From: an uncultured Bacteroidota bacterium
Lineage (GTDB): Bacteria; Bacteroidota; Bacteroidia; B-17B0; Aurantibacillaceae
Direction of reading: 5' to 3'
Length of the DNA stretch: 64,000 nucleotides
Assembly: GCA_937873155.1 (NCBI GenBank)
Contig: CALMVZ010000011.1
Location: forward strand, 62,001-126,000
Shown here: positions 16,473 through 25,511 of the stretch, in pieces
Layout: each line of letters opens with the position of its first letter
Position numbering within the stretch: position 1 is the first letter of the stretch
Translations under genes and position numbers: made by a program
Notes under the pieces: generated by a model
What the model was told of the DNA's origin: nothing
Seen by the model: the letters and a program-made list of their open reading frames with translations, nothing else
The model's database searches: none

Positions 16473-17459
16473 TTGCTGAGCAGCTATAAAAACATAATAA
16501 CATGGTTGGTTAAGATCCTGATCGGTTTAGCGAGCTTTGCTATTATTTACTGGCGCTTAAAGGATGATCTCACCCCCGAAAATCTAACAGCTCTCAAAAT
16601 TTCGTTTACTTTATCCGGTTCTTACCATTTACTTTCCATTTGTCTGGTACTAGTTCCGCTGAATTGGGGAATTGAAAGTTATAAATGGAAACTAATTACT
16701 TTCCCGATAGAAGATGTCACTTTTTCAGCGGCTTCAAAATCCGTCTATTCAGGTTTATGTGTTGGTAATTTAGCGCCTGGACGAGCAACCGAATTTTTAG
16801 CTAAAGTTCTATTTTTTAAACCTGTTAACCGTCCAACGATCACACTGCTTCATTTTGTAAACGGGATGTTTCAGCTATCGATCACAATTGTAGTCGGCCT
16901 GATCGCTCTTCTCTTTAAATTCGATACAGGCAATGGTTTAAGTTCAGCTCAATTTTTACTGATCGGGATCTTCTGTATTTTATTACTGGCTTTTTTTATG
17001 CTGTTTGTTTTCAAATTCAATGCGCTTCAGAAATGGATCTTTGGTTTATTTAAAAATACTCTGGCTTCTAAAAGTCTGCCTTATTCATTTACTAAAAACT
17101 CCGTATCAACATTGTTTTTACTTTCTGCTATAAGGTATGTTGTTTTCACTACGCAATTTGTTCTGATCTTGAAATTATTTTATTCGGGGCCATTAACTTC
17201 TTCCATTCTGGCTTCTGTTTGCATTTACTTTTTACTTACCACTATTTTACCAATGATCAGTTTTATTGAACCTGCTATACGCGCAGCGATCGCAGTTCTG
17301 GTATTTGGCGGGACAGACATAAATGAAATATCTTTGGTAACAACTGCTGTCTTGGTCTGGTTAATTAATATTGTTCTGCCGAGTGTGATTGGTTATATAA
17401 TTATCTTGAAAGAAAAATTTGATCCCGATAGTTATCGGCATGGTTTGTTTAAAAAATAA
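16473..17459 (+). CDS. Integral membrane protein, LPG synthase transmembrane-domain type
   Basis: 328 residues with about eight hydrophobic segments. The opening (LVKILIGLASFAIIYWRLKDD), the segment NWGIESYKWKLI and the GLCVGNLAPGRATEFLAK motif resemble the lysylphosphatidylglycerol synthase TM region / UPF0104 family. Such proteins flip or modify lipids, or lie beside glycosyltransferases. The TTG start follows the divergent ruvC promoter region. The stop overlaps the ATG of a GT2 gene by one base (TAATG), so the pair is probably translated together in envelope glycolipid synthesis. The family is reasonably clear; the substrate is unknown. Confidence 0.75.
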   Translation: MLSSYKNIITWLVKILIGLASFAIIYWRLKDDLTPENLTALKISFTLSGSYHLLSICLVLVPLNWGIESYKWKLITFPIEDVTFSAASKSVYSGLCVGNLAPGRATEFLAKVLFFKPVNRPTITLLHFVNGMFQLSITIVVGLIALLFKFDTGNGLSSAQFLLIGIFCILLLAFFMLFVFKFNALQKWIFGLFKNTLASKSLPYSFTKNSVSTLFLLSAIRYVVFTTQFVLILKLFYSGPLTSSILASVCIYFLLTTILPMISFIEPAIRAAIAVLVFGGTDINEISLVTTAVLVWLINIVLPSVIGYIIILKEKFDPDSYRHGLFKK

Positions 17460-18574
17460 TGCTCATTCTTAAAATAATCTCAATTCTTAGTATCATCATT
17501 TACCTCGTGTACCTGATCAGGGGGGCCATTGGTTTTTCGAAAACAAACTATTTTGAACCTGACAGATCATTAACAAATAAAACTACGACCTGTATTATCA
17601 TTTGTGCTCACGATGAAGAAAGGACTATAGAGTGTTGCTTAAAAGGAATCCTTGAACAGGATTTTGACAAACAACTTCTGGAAATTATTTTAGTGAACGA
17701 TGGTTCCACTGATAATACAAAAGTTATTGCCGAAAAAATTCTTTCGGGATATAATGGCAAATTCCAAATTATAAATAATATCGAAAACATTGGCAAGAAA
17801 AAAAGTATCACTTCAGCAATTGAAGTTTGCGATAGCGAATTAATTATTTGCCGAGATGCTGATACATATACAGAAAGCGATCTGTGGTTGAAAACAATAG
17901 TTTCCTTTTATGAAAAAACCGGGAAACAATTTATTATAGCCCCACTCGAAATAGAAAACAAAAATGGTTTATTAAATCAATTGCAGTTTTACGAAAACTC
18001 AGCGCTTGCCATCATCACGGGCGGTTTTGCATTTTATAAAAAAGCCTTTCTCTGTAATGGTGCGAATCTTGCATTCACGCAAAAGATCTTTGAAAAAACA
18101 GGCGGTTATAAAAATCATATCGGTGTAAATTCAGGCGATGATGTTCTGTTTTTGGAGGATGTAAAAAAGATCGCGCCAGAAACTATTGCTTATTTAAAAA
18201 ATAAGAACACTTCAGCTGTCACTTATCCCTTAAATTCCTTCAAAAAATTGTTCAGACAAAAGGTCAGATGGGCCTCAAAATTTGATAAAAACCCCAATCA
18301 AACCAATACTTTTTTAGGGATAATCGTGTTTTTAGTACACCTATTTACCCTCGTTTATCTTATAAAACCAATATTTGCGCATCATATCCCCATATTTGGT
18401 ATAATTTTCATTTTTTTGAGGGTTTTTATTGACTTTTTGTTATTATTTTTAGCCTCACGTTATTTTAACAAACCTGTAAAATGGACCTGGTTTTTGCCTT
18501 TGTCGGTTTTTTATAGTTTTTACGTTATCATAACTGCCATTTTAAGTTTAGTCGTTAAACCAAACAGAAAATAA
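17459..18574 (+). CDS. Membrane-bound family 2 glycosyltransferase
   Basis: 371 residues. An N-terminal membrane segment is followed by a GT-A fold of the GT2 family: CAHDEERTIECCLKGILEQ, ILVNDGSTDNT, a DxD-like RDADTY and the QKVRWASKF (QxxRW-type) motif of processive or polyprenyl-linked enzymes. Two or three membrane helices close the protein (about residues 280-365). It would add a sugar to a lipid or growing polysaccharide at the inner membrane. It overlaps the upstream membrane protein by one base. The acceptor and sugar cannot be read from the sequence. Confidence 0.88.
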   Translation: MLILKIISILSIIIYLVYLIRGAIGFSKTNYFEPDRSLTNKTTTCIIICAHDEERTIECCLKGILEQDFDKQLLEIILVNDGSTDNTKVIAEKILSGYNGKFQIINNIENIGKKKSITSAIEVCDSELIICRDADTYTESDLWLKTIVSFYEKTGKQFIIAPLEIENKNGLLNQLQFYENSALAIITGGFAFYKKAFLCNGANLAFTQKIFEKTGGYKNHIGVNSGDDVLFLEDVKKIAPETIAYLKNKNTSAVTYPLNSFKKLFRQKVRWASKFDKNPNQTNTFLGIIVFLVHLFTLVYLIKPIFAHHIPIFGIIFIFLRVFIDFLLLFLASRYFNKPVKWTWFLPLSVFYSFYVIITAILSLVVKPNRK

Positions 18575-18576
18575 AC

Positions 18577-19836
18577 GTGTTTAAAAAGAGAAGCTTGTCC
18601 GAATTTGAATCTGAATCGTTGTCCAGGCAAACATGGAGACGGTTTAAAAAAGACAAGTTGGCTTTGACCGGTTTGATCATCATCGCTATTGCAACGATCA
18701 TTTCTGTTTTAGGCTACACCATCACTCCCGATTCAACGCCATACGCAAACGATCAGAAACCTGAGCTTCATATAAAAGAACCGGGATTCAGCATTGAGCT
18801 GTTACAGATGCGTAAAAACGAAATGCCTCCATCGGAAAATATTTTCACGAAGATGTTCTTTGGTTCCAATGGAAAATTTACCACGGTTCCTGTTTACGAA
18901 TATAAATTTGACGGGCCGAATATTATTGTTGAAGAATTCACAGGAAATACGCCTAACAACGGAACAAAAACTCCCTACAATATCGCTGATGTGGTTTATG
19001 ATGTAAATCCGAATACGAATGTAAAATACGACGAAGCTTCAAGAACATTAGAGTTCTATGTGATCAGCAGTGGCGAGAAAATGAAAATGTCGGTTGAAGA
19101 ATTACAAAAAACAATTAAGGACGATCATATAAGGAAAAAAACTTTCTTATTAGGAACTGATCTTGCAGGCCGCGATCTCTTAAGCCGTTTGATGATCGGA
19201 ACCCGTATCTCCTTAACTGTTGGATTTATTTCTGTATTGATCTCCATTTTCCTTGGCATTTTGTTGGGCGCAACAGCAGGTTATTACAGAGGAAAAATTG
19301 ACGATGTGATCATGTGGATCATCAATGTGGTTTGGTCGATCCCGACTTTATTATTGGTAATTGCCATCACTTTAGTTTTAGGAAAAGGAATCTTCCAGGT
19401 GTTCATCGCTGTTGGTTTAACCATGTGGGTGGATATCGCACGTATTGTTCGCGGACAGATCTTAAGTATCCGTGAAAAAGAATTTGTGGAGGCCGGGCGA
19501 GCTTTAGGTTATAAAAATTTCAGGATTATCTTCCGTCATATTCTACCTAACGTAATGGGGCCTGTAATTGTAATTGCAGCTTCTAACTTTGCAAGTGCTA
19601 TATTAACTGAAGCTGGTTTAAGCTTTTTAGGAATTGGCGCACAGCCTCCTACTCCATCGTGGGGAGAAATGATAAATGCACATCGCGGTTATGTTTTGGT
19701 TGATAAAGCTTATTTAGCATTTATTCCAGGCGTCGCTATTATGTTCTTAGTATTAGCCTTTATGTTGGTTGGTAACGGCCTCCGTGATTCTTTAGATTCA
19801 CGTTCGCTGGATTCTAAGCCAATAATGGGGAGTTAA
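18577..19836 (+). CDS. ABC transporter permease, OppC/DppC type
   Basis: 419 residues from a GTG. The N-terminus (WRRFKKDKLALTGLIII) is the usual OppC start. A long soluble stretch (about residues 50-195) sits between the first and second membrane segments. The core permease follows, with GTDLAGRDLLSRLMIGTRISL and the EAA loop EAGRALGYKNFRIIFRHILPN. It would form half of a peptide or nickel-type import channel, but no OppB partner, ATPase or binding protein is adjacent. The insert makes it longer than the usual roughly 300 residues. The stop is two bases from the convergent GNAT gene. Confidence 0.9.
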   Translation: MFKKRSLSEFESESLSRQTWRRFKKDKLALTGLIIIAIATIISVLGYTITPDSTPYANDQKPELHIKEPGFSIELLQMRKNEMPPSENIFTKMFFGSNGKFTTVPVYEYKFDGPNIIVEEFTGNTPNNGTKTPYNIADVVYDVNPNTNVKYDEASRTLEFYVISSGEKMKMSVEELQKTIKDDHIRKKTFLLGTDLAGRDLLSRLMIGTRISLTVGFISVLISIFLGILLGATAGYYRGKIDDVIMWIINVVWSIPTLLLVIAITLVLGKGIFQVFIAVGLTMWVDIARIVRGQILSIREKEFVEAGRALGYKNFRIIFRHILPNVMGPVIVIAASNFASAILTEAGLSFLGIGAQPPTPSWGEMINAHRGYVLVDKAYLAFIPGVAIMFLVLAFMLVGNGLRDSLDSRSLDSKPIMGS

Positions 19837-19838
19837 TT

Positions 19839-20372
19839 CTAGTCAAACAACGAAAGCGCTTTCCCAGTAGTCGGTCCCTGAATATTTTTTCCGAGAATAA
19901 TAAGATCGCGTTTGATACCATCCATGTCGGCCACTTTTGGTAAATGTCCCCATTTCTCGAAACCGTAATCGTAAAATAATTTTAAGCTGGGTTCGTTGTG
20001 GCCGAAAATAAATCCTAAAAGATTTTCGATACGTAATGCCGGAGCAACTTCAATTGCTTTTTTCAGAGAAGCTTTTCCGATTCCCAATCCGCGATATTTT
20101 TTATCAATGTAAATACTGACCTCAACTGTTCCATCGTAAGCAGGCCGTCCGTAAAAAGAATTAAAACTCATCCAACCGGCATATTCTCCTTTATAAGAAA
20201 CTAACCACAACGGGCGTTTTGAATTGCTGTGCGCATTGAACCATTGTAATTTGCTTAATGCGGTAACAGGTTCCAGATCGGCGGTGACTAATCTGGAAGG
20301 AATGGTTGAATTATACGTCTCCACAATTTTAGGAAGATCCTGAAGTGTAGCGTATGTGAATTCAATTTCCAT
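19839..20372 (-). CDS. GNAT N-acetyltransferase, phosphinothricin acetyltransferase-like
   Basis: 177 residues from the ATG at 20372 (MEIEFTYATLQDLP). A longer reading from a TTG at 20393 would start inside a palindromic repeat and add seven unrelated residues, so it is rejected. The acetyl-CoA-binding motif is KKYRGLGIGKASLKKAIE, with TVEVSIYID ahead of it and NEPSLKLFYDYGFEKWG after it, the pattern of the PAT/YncA-like GNAT subgroup. It would acetylate a small amine. It converges on the OppC gene with only two bases between the stop codons. The palindromic element upstream lies where its promoter should be. Confidence 0.87.
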   Translation of the reverse strand: MEIEFTYATLQDLPKIVETYNSTIPSRLVTADLEPVTALSKLQWFNAHSNSKRPLWLVSYKGEYAGWMSFNSFYGRPAYDGTVEVSIYIDKKYRGLGIGKASLKKAIEVAPALRIENLLGFIFGHNEPSLKLFYDYGFEKWGHLPKVADMDGIKRDLIILGKNIQGPTTGKALSLFD

Positions 20373-20379
20373 TTCCGTT

Positions 20380-20466
20380 TTGGCTAAAGCCAATTTTTTA
20401 CTTTTTTAATTGCCACGACCTTAAGGTCGTGGCAATTATTTATTAAACCGAAACGGGCTTTAGCCC
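20380..20466. repeat. REP-like cluster of three palindromes
   Basis: Three hairpin-forming palindromes in 87 bases: TTGGCTAAAGCCAA (20380-20393), a perfect 30-base palindrome at 20408-20437 centred on CCTTAAGG with 13-base arms, and GGGCTTTAGCCC (20455-20466). The first and third each lie next to a CCG plus four-base spacer. The layout resembles REP/BIME-type dispersed elements. The cluster separates GNAT and hflX, both on the minus strand, and may also terminate hflX transcription. No transposase is present. Confidence 0.7.
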
Positions 20467-20476
20467 AAGAAGCCGA

Positions 20477-21676
20477 TTAGTACAACAGATTATTATAAGG
20501 ATACCTCTTCACATGCATCTCCTTCACCATATCATACACTTTTTGTTTCAGTTCATCAATGTTCTCTTTATTCTGCGCACTAATAAATATACAATTCTTA
20601 TTTAAGTTTTTCATCCAGGTTTTTTTCAGATCTTCCAACGACAGATTGTGGCGGGTTTCGGGTGTCAGGTCATCTTCCTCCTTTTGAATATAGCTAAAAG
20701 CATCTATCTTATTAAAGATTAAAATAGTAGGTTTATCAGCCGCCCCAATTTCCTTTAAAGTTTGGTTAACGACATTGATATGATCCTCAAAATTAAAATG
20801 TGAGATATCTACAACATGCAACAAAATATCAGCCTCTCGCACCTCGTCTAAAGTAGATTTAAAACTTTCAACCAATTGAGTCGGTAGTTTACGGATGAAC
20901 CCTACCGTATCACTCAACAAAAAATACAGATTGTCGATCGTTACTTTTCTTACCGTAGTGTCAAGTGTTGCGAATAATTTATTTTCAGCAAACACTTCAC
21001 TCTTACTCAACAAATTCATGATCGTCGATTTTCCGACATTCGTATAACCAACCAATGCAACACGGATCATTTCACCACGACTTTTTCTTTGCGTTGCCAT
21101 TTGTTTATCGATCACCTTTAACTGATCTTTCAATAAAGAAATTTTATCGCGGATATTACGACGATCTGTTTCAATTTCTTTCTCCCCCGCTCCGCCACGC
21201 GTACCGGTACCGCCTCGCTGACGTTCTAAGTGAGTCCACATACCTGTTAAACGCGGCAATAAATATTGTAAACGCGCTAATTGCACTTGTGTTTTTGCGT
21301 GGGCAGTTTGTGCCCGCTGTGAAAATATTTCTAAAATTAAATTGGTGCGGTCAAGGATCTTTTTACCGATAGCTTTTTCAAGATTTCGCTGTTGCGCAGG
21401 AGAAAGTTCGTCATCAAAAATAACAACATCAATTTCATTCTCTTTCGTGAAATTTTTGATCTCCTCTACTTTTCCTTTTCCGATACAAGTGGATTTATCC
21501 GGCTTATCCAACTTTTGCGTGAACCATTTTTTTGTTTCCACACCATAGGTCTCAGCTAAAAAAGCGAGTTCCTCTAAAAATTCAAGGGTACGCGCATCTT
21601 CCTGCGTTTTAGGTGCAACGCCGACAAGTATCGCTGATAAAGTTTTTTTTGCGGTAAGATGAGTATCCGGTTTCAA
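20477..21676 (-). CDS. hflX: GTPase HflX
   Basis: 399 residues. HflX is a ribosome-associated GTPase that splits stalled or stress-damaged ribosomes. The N-terminal HflX domain (GKGKVEEIKNF, FDDELSPAQQRNLEK, DRTNLILEIFSQRAQTAHAK) and the glycine-rich linker GGTGTRGGAGEKEIE are present. The G domain has GYTNVGKST (about residue 209), DTVGFIRKLPTQLVESFKST and FNKID. The start is TTG at 21676, and the residues after it (KPDTHLTAKKTLSAILVGV) fit the family. It is preceded by an AT-rich TACGAAT repeat region and followed by the REP-like palindromes. Confidence 0.94.
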   Translation of the reverse strand: MKPDTHLTAKKTLSAILVGVAPKTQEDARTLEFLEELAFLAETYGVETKKWFTQKLDKPDKSTCIGKGKVEEIKNFTKENEIDVVIFDDELSPAQQRNLEKAIGKKILDRTNLILEIFSQRAQTAHAKTQVQLARLQYLLPRLTGMWTHLERQRGGTGTRGGAGEKEIETDRRNIRDKISLLKDQLKVIDKQMATQRKSRGEMIRVALVGYTNVGKSTIMNLLSKSEVFAENKLFATLDTTVRKVTIDNLYFLLSDTVGFIRKLPTQLVESFKSTLDEVREADILLHVVDISHFNFEDHINVVNQTLKEIGAADKPTILIFNKIDAFSYIQKEEDDLTPETRHNLSLEDLKKTWMKNLNKNCIFISAQNKENIDELKQKVYDMVKEMHVKRYPYNNLLY

Positions 21677-21683
21677 GTTGAAT

Positions 21684-21734
21684 TACGAATTTATACGAAT
21701 ATACGAATTACAATAATTATAAATTTGTACGAAT
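21684..21734. repeat. Short TACGAAT direct repeats upstream of hflX
   Basis: Four copies of TACGAAT start at 21684, 21694, 21702 and 21728 in a very AT-rich stretch. The region also holds a 7-of-8 minus-strand -7 box (TAAATTCG, 21686-21693) near the hflX TTG. It could be an operator with repeated binding sites or only low-complexity promoter DNA. Confidence 0.4.
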
Positions 21735-21807
21735 ATGCATATAGAAACAGGCCTCAATTCTGAACCTGAAACCAAAAGATCAGTATTTTCGTGTTGATTC
21801 ATAATCA

Positions 21808-22416
21808 TCACTTCCCCTTGAGCTCGCTTTCCACGTAAGCTGTTACAGCTGCTGCCTGTTCTTCAGTAAGATCAACAGGGACCATTGTGTTTCTTCCCTT
21901 CAAAATTACTTGTTTAATGGAATCTGTACTTATACTTGTTTTAGAAAGATCAGCAGCATTAGAGAAACCTAATTTTCCATCTGAACCATGACAATTCGCG
22001 CATTTGGTAGTATAAAGTTCCTGTCCGTTCACATTACTCTCAGCAACCACATTCCCTTTTTCGCGTTTCTTTTTCTGAACCTCTGCTAATCCATAGGAAG
22101 CAGTGATCAATAATAATGAGAATGCCGCTAAGATCTTATTCGATTTTTTGAAACCAACAATTGCGATCGGAATTGACGATAAGACTAAGACGATCTTTAC
22201 CCACAACATGGTACTGATATGAGGTAACTGCATCATTAACCAAACACCGGTTATAAGGAATAAAGCGCTTACGATCATCTCGATGACCTTTGTGCTTTTC
22301 GTGAATTTTTGGAGAAGGTCCGCCCTGTTACTTAACAGGAGAACCGTTTTTATAACATAGATAAGAAAGAACAAGGTAACCGCTATTCTGTGGGTAATTG
22401 ATAATGCTTCGTTCAT
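21808..22416 (-). CDS. Membrane protein fused to a cytochrome c domain
   Basis: 202 residues. Residues about 5-110 form four hydrophobic segments resembling SirB2-like small membrane proteins. Residues about 130-202 form a monohaem cytochrome c domain with CANCH (C139, C142, H143) and a plausible distal ligand M178 in RNTMVP. The haem domain should lie on the periplasmic side and shuttle electrons, or serve as a sensor attached to the membrane. The perfect minus-strand -7 box at 22433-22440 fits the ATG at 22416. No oxidase or reductase gene is next to it. The redox partner is unknown. Confidence 0.82.
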   Translation of the reverse strand: MNEALSITHRIAVTLFFLIYVIKTVLLLSNRADLLQKFTKSTKVIEMIVSALFLITGVWLMMQLPHISTMLWVKIVLVLSSIPIAIVGFKKSNKILAAFSLLLITASYGLAEVQKKKREKGNVVAESNVNGQELYTTKCANCHGSDGKLGFSNAADLSKTSISTDSIKQVILKGRNTMVPVDLTEEQAAAVTAYVESELKGK

Positions 22417-22432
22417 ACTATTATATTTTACT

Positions 22433-22440
22433 CAAAATTA
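22433..22440 (-). promoter_or_regulatory. -7 promoter box TAATTTTG (minus strand) for the cytochrome fusion
   Basis: On the minus strand this reads TAATTTTG, a perfect TAnnTTTG match, with its downstream edge 16 bases before the ATG at 22416. It is divergent from the plus-strand box at 22452-22459. Confidence 0.5.
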
Positions 22441-22451
22441 ACAATTAATAT

Positions 22452-22459
22452 TATATTTG
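22452..22459 (+). promoter_or_regulatory. -7 promoter box TATATTTG for the amidohydrolase operon
   Basis: A perfect TAnnTTTG match 15 bases before the ATG at 22475. It overlaps an alternative TTG start at 22457 and so rules that start out. Confidence 0.55.
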
Positions 22460-22474
22460 AGTACAATTTACACT

Positions 22475-25400
22475 ATGGTTTTCAGACTAAAATTCCTCTT
22501 CGTTTTGGGTATTATTGCTGCTAATTCGCTGGCACAAACCACGTTTCCCACTAATGGGGCACCCAACCCGGTTCATACCATTTATGCTTTTACCAATGCG
22601 GTAATTCACATTGACCATGAAACTACTATCACTAATGGAACATTGGTTTTCCAGGACGGGAAAATTCTTGCTGCTGCGGAGAAAGCAGTTGTTCCCACAG
22701 GCGCAATGGTTTACGATCTGAAAGGCAAACACATTTATCCTTCTTTCATTGATATTTACAGTAATTACGGTTTACCCGAAGTTTCAAAAGACGCAAAAAC
22801 TCCACCTGCTCCCTCTCAGAATAAAGGGGCTTACGGTTGGAATCCTTCCATAAAAGCTGATGTTGAAGCTTACAAAACATTTACACATAACAAAGAAAAA
22901 GCTGATGAATTGCGTAAGTGCGGTATTGGGGTTGTGTTAACATCTAATAAAGACGGGATCGTAAGAGGAAGCGGTTCTTTGGTACATGTTAGCAATCAGA
23001 AAGAGAACGAGAGTTTTATTAAAGACAAAGCTGCAGGATTTTATTCCTTTACTAAAGGAACTTCACCTGAACCTTATCCGGGTTCTTTAACGGGAGCGAT
23101 CGCTTTGTTACGTCAAACTTATTACGATGCAAAATGGTATAAAGAAAACAGTTCGAAAACAGAATACAATATTTCCCTCGAAGCATTCAATCAATTACAG
23201 GCATTGCCTGCAATATTTGAAGCGAATGATAAATACAACGTCTCGCGCGCAGCAAAGATCGGAAGTGAGTTCGGGATTAAATATATTATCAAAGGTGGTG
23301 GTAACGAATACCAACGTATCAGTGATATCCAGGAGTTATATTCCAAATTCATTATTCCGGTCAATTATCCTGAAGCATTAGATGTGGAAGATCCTTTTGA
23401 TGCGGAGCAAGCTTCACTGGCGGAATTAAAACACTGGGAAATGGCTCCCGGCAACGCGGCTGCAATGGAAAAGAACTTTGTGCAATTTTGTTTTACTTCT
23501 GCTGATCTGAAAGAAAGGAGTCAATTCTTACCTAATATCCGCAAAGCAATTAAATATGGCTTGAGTGAAAAAACAGCTTTGAAAGCTCTCACGAATAATC
23601 CTGCAACGTTTATCAATGCGCAATCGTTGGTTGGTGCTTTAAGAACAGGCATGTATGCTGATTTCTTTATCAGTAACAAAAATATCTTTGAGGAGGATGC
23701 TGTGATCTATCAGCATTGGGTGAACGGACAGGGAAATATTTATGATGATATAAATGCTCCGGATATCCGTGGTAATTACCAAATGGATATTGCCAATAAG
23801 AATTACAAAGTAACTATCAATGGCGAACAAAATAAACCTGGTGGCACTGTAAAAGTGGATACCACAAAATATAAACTGAATATTAATTTTAAGAATAATC
23901 TTGCCACTTTCAGTTTTGATTATGATAGCACAAAGACCGCACGTTTAAGCGGAAATTATGATCAGAACAAAAAAACAATTGAAGGTAAAGGTCAATGGGC
24001 TGATGGCAATTGGTTCGAATTTAAAATGAGTTTTGTTTCTGCTGATACTTCTAAAACCAAAGCGGCAGATAAAAAAGAAAAGATCAATATTGGCAAAGTA
24101 TATTATCCATTCTCAGCTTACGGTGAACCTTTACCTGATGATGGCGTGTTTAAAACTGCGATGCAAAAATTCAAAAACCGCTATGATGCGATATTAATTA
24201 AGAATGCGACAGTATGGACCAACGAAGGTGATTCTGTTCTGAAAGACCATGATGTTTATATCACTGAAGGAAAAATTGTACGCATAGCTCCTAACATTGA
24301 TGCACCAAAATTAGCTTTTGCCAAAACAATTGATGCGGAAGGAAAACACTTAACTGCAGGAATTATTGATGAACACTCTCACATCGGCTTAAGCGGAGGT
24401 GTTAACGAATGGGCACAAGCCAGCAGCGCTGAAGTAAGAATGGGTGATGTTGTCAATCCTGAGGATATCAATATTTACCGTCAGCTTGCGGGTGGCGTAA
24501 CAACAGCTCAGTTATTACATGGTTCTGCAAATCCTGTAGGAGGACAAAGCCAGATCATAAAGTTACGCTGGGGATTGAATGCCGAAGAAATGAAATACCA
24601 GAATGCTCCCGGCTTCATCAAATTTGCTTTAGGTGAAAATGTGAAACAAGGTAACAGCCCTCCCGGCAACCGTTTCCCGCAAACACGAATGGGCGTTGAG
24701 CAGGTTTACATTGATATTTTTACACGTGCGAAAAATTATAAAAAGACACTTGATGATTTTTCGAAAATTCCGCCAAAGCAAAAAGGAACAGTTATTGCGC
24801 CAAGAAAAGATCTTGAGTTGGATGCTATCGCTGAGATATTAGATGGTAAACGGAATATTACCTGTCATAGTTATGTTCAAAGCGAGATCAACATGTTGAT
24901 GCATGTTGCCGACAGTATGAAATTTAAAGTGAATACATTCACCCATATTTTGGAAGGTTATAAAGTTGCCGACAAAATGAAAGCACATGGTGTGAGCGCT
25001 TCTACTTTTGCTGACTGGTGGGCTTACAAATTAGAAGTGATGGAAGCAATTCCTTACAACTCTGCCATCTTAACCAAAATGGGCGTCAATACCTGTATCA
25101 ACAGTGATGATGCTGAAATGGGAAGAAGATTGAACCAGGAAGCTGCAAAAGGAATTAAATACGGCGGACTAACTGAAACAGAAGCATTGAAATTAGCGAC
25201 TTTGAATCCTGCGAAAGCATTACACATTGATGATAAAGTCGGAAGCATTAAGGTTGGGAAAATCGCTGACCTTGTTCTGTGGACCGATAACCCGCTGAGC
25301 ATTTATGCCAAAGCAGATAAAACTATTATAGACGGGCAAATTTATTTTGACAGGGAAGAAGATGCGAAGTTACGTGAGGAAATTAAAAAAGAACGCGCCC

Positions 25401-25510
25401 GCATTATCAATAAACTGATCGCCGAAAAAAATAAAGGCGGAAAAGTTGTGAAGCCATCAGGCAGAAGAAGAGGATTAGATCATTGTGACACCATAGAAGG
25501 AGAAGAGTAA
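22475..25510 (+). CDS. Exported tandem amidohydrolase, one intact active site
   Basis: 1011 residues from the ATG at 22475, with a signal peptide ending near NSLAQT. It holds two amidohydrolase-superfamily domains separated by a beta-rich stretch (about residues 435-545). The second domain (about 575-985) has intact metal-site motifs: DEHSH (H634, H636), TCHSY, FTHILEGY and NSDDAEMG. The first domain has DIYSN at residues 93-97 where DxHxH is expected, so it has probably lost its metals. The protein would be a periplasmic imidazolonepropionase- or dipeptidase-like hydrolase of unknown substrate. The related 434-residue gene follows one base later. Confidence 0.85.
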   Translation: MVFRLKFLFVLGIIAANSLAQTTFPTNGAPNPVHTIYAFTNAVIHIDHETTITNGTLVFQDGKILAAAEKAVVPTGAMVYDLKGKHIYPSFIDIYSNYGLPEVSKDAKTPPAPSQNKGAYGWNPSIKADVEAYKTFTHNKEKADELRKCGIGVVLTSNKDGIVRGSGSLVHVSNQKENESFIKDKAAGFYSFTKGTSPEPYPGSLTGAIALLRQTYYDAKWYKENSSKTEYNISLEAFNQLQALPAIFEANDKYNVSRAAKIGSEFGIKYIIKGGGNEYQRISDIQELYSKFIIPVNYPEALDVEDPFDAEQASLAELKHWEMAPGNAAAMEKNFVQFCFTSADLKERSQFLPNIRKAIKYGLSEKTALKALTNNPATFINAQSLVGALRTGMYADFFISNKNIFEEDAVIYQHWVNGQGNIYDDINAPDIRGNYQMDIANKNYKVTINGEQNKPGGTVKVDTTKYKLNINFKNNLATFSFDYDSTKTARLSGNYDQNKKTIEGKGQWADGNWFEFKMSFVSADTSKTKAADKKEKINIGKVYYPFSAYGEPLPDDGVFKTAMQKFKNRYDAILIKNATVWTNEGDSVLKDHDVYITEGKIVRIAPNIDAPKLAFAKTIDAEGKHLTAGIIDEHSHIGLSGGVNEWAQASSAEVRMGDVVNPEDINIYRQLAGGVTTAQLLHGSANPVGGQSQIIKLRWGLNAEEMKYQNAPGFIKFALGENVKQGNSPPGNRFPQTRMGVEQVYIDIFTRAKNYKKTLDDFSKIPPKQKGTVIAPRKDLELDAIAEILDGKRNITCHSYVQSEINMLMHVADSMKFKVNTFTHILEGYKVADKMKAHGVSASTFADWWAYKLEVMEAIPYNSAILTKMGVNTCINSDDAEMGRRLNQEAAKGIKYGGLTETEALKLATLNPAKALHIDDKVGSIKVGKIADLVLWTDNPLSIYAKADKTIIDGQIYFDREEDAKLREEIKKERARIINKLIAEKNKGGKVVKPSGRRRGLDHCDTIEGEE

Positions 25511-25511
25511 T

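Noticed and set aside
20373-20393. TTG start extending the GNAT protein by seven residues
   Set aside because: The codons come from the palindrome TTGGCTAAAGCCAA, and the next ATG gives a standard GNAT start.
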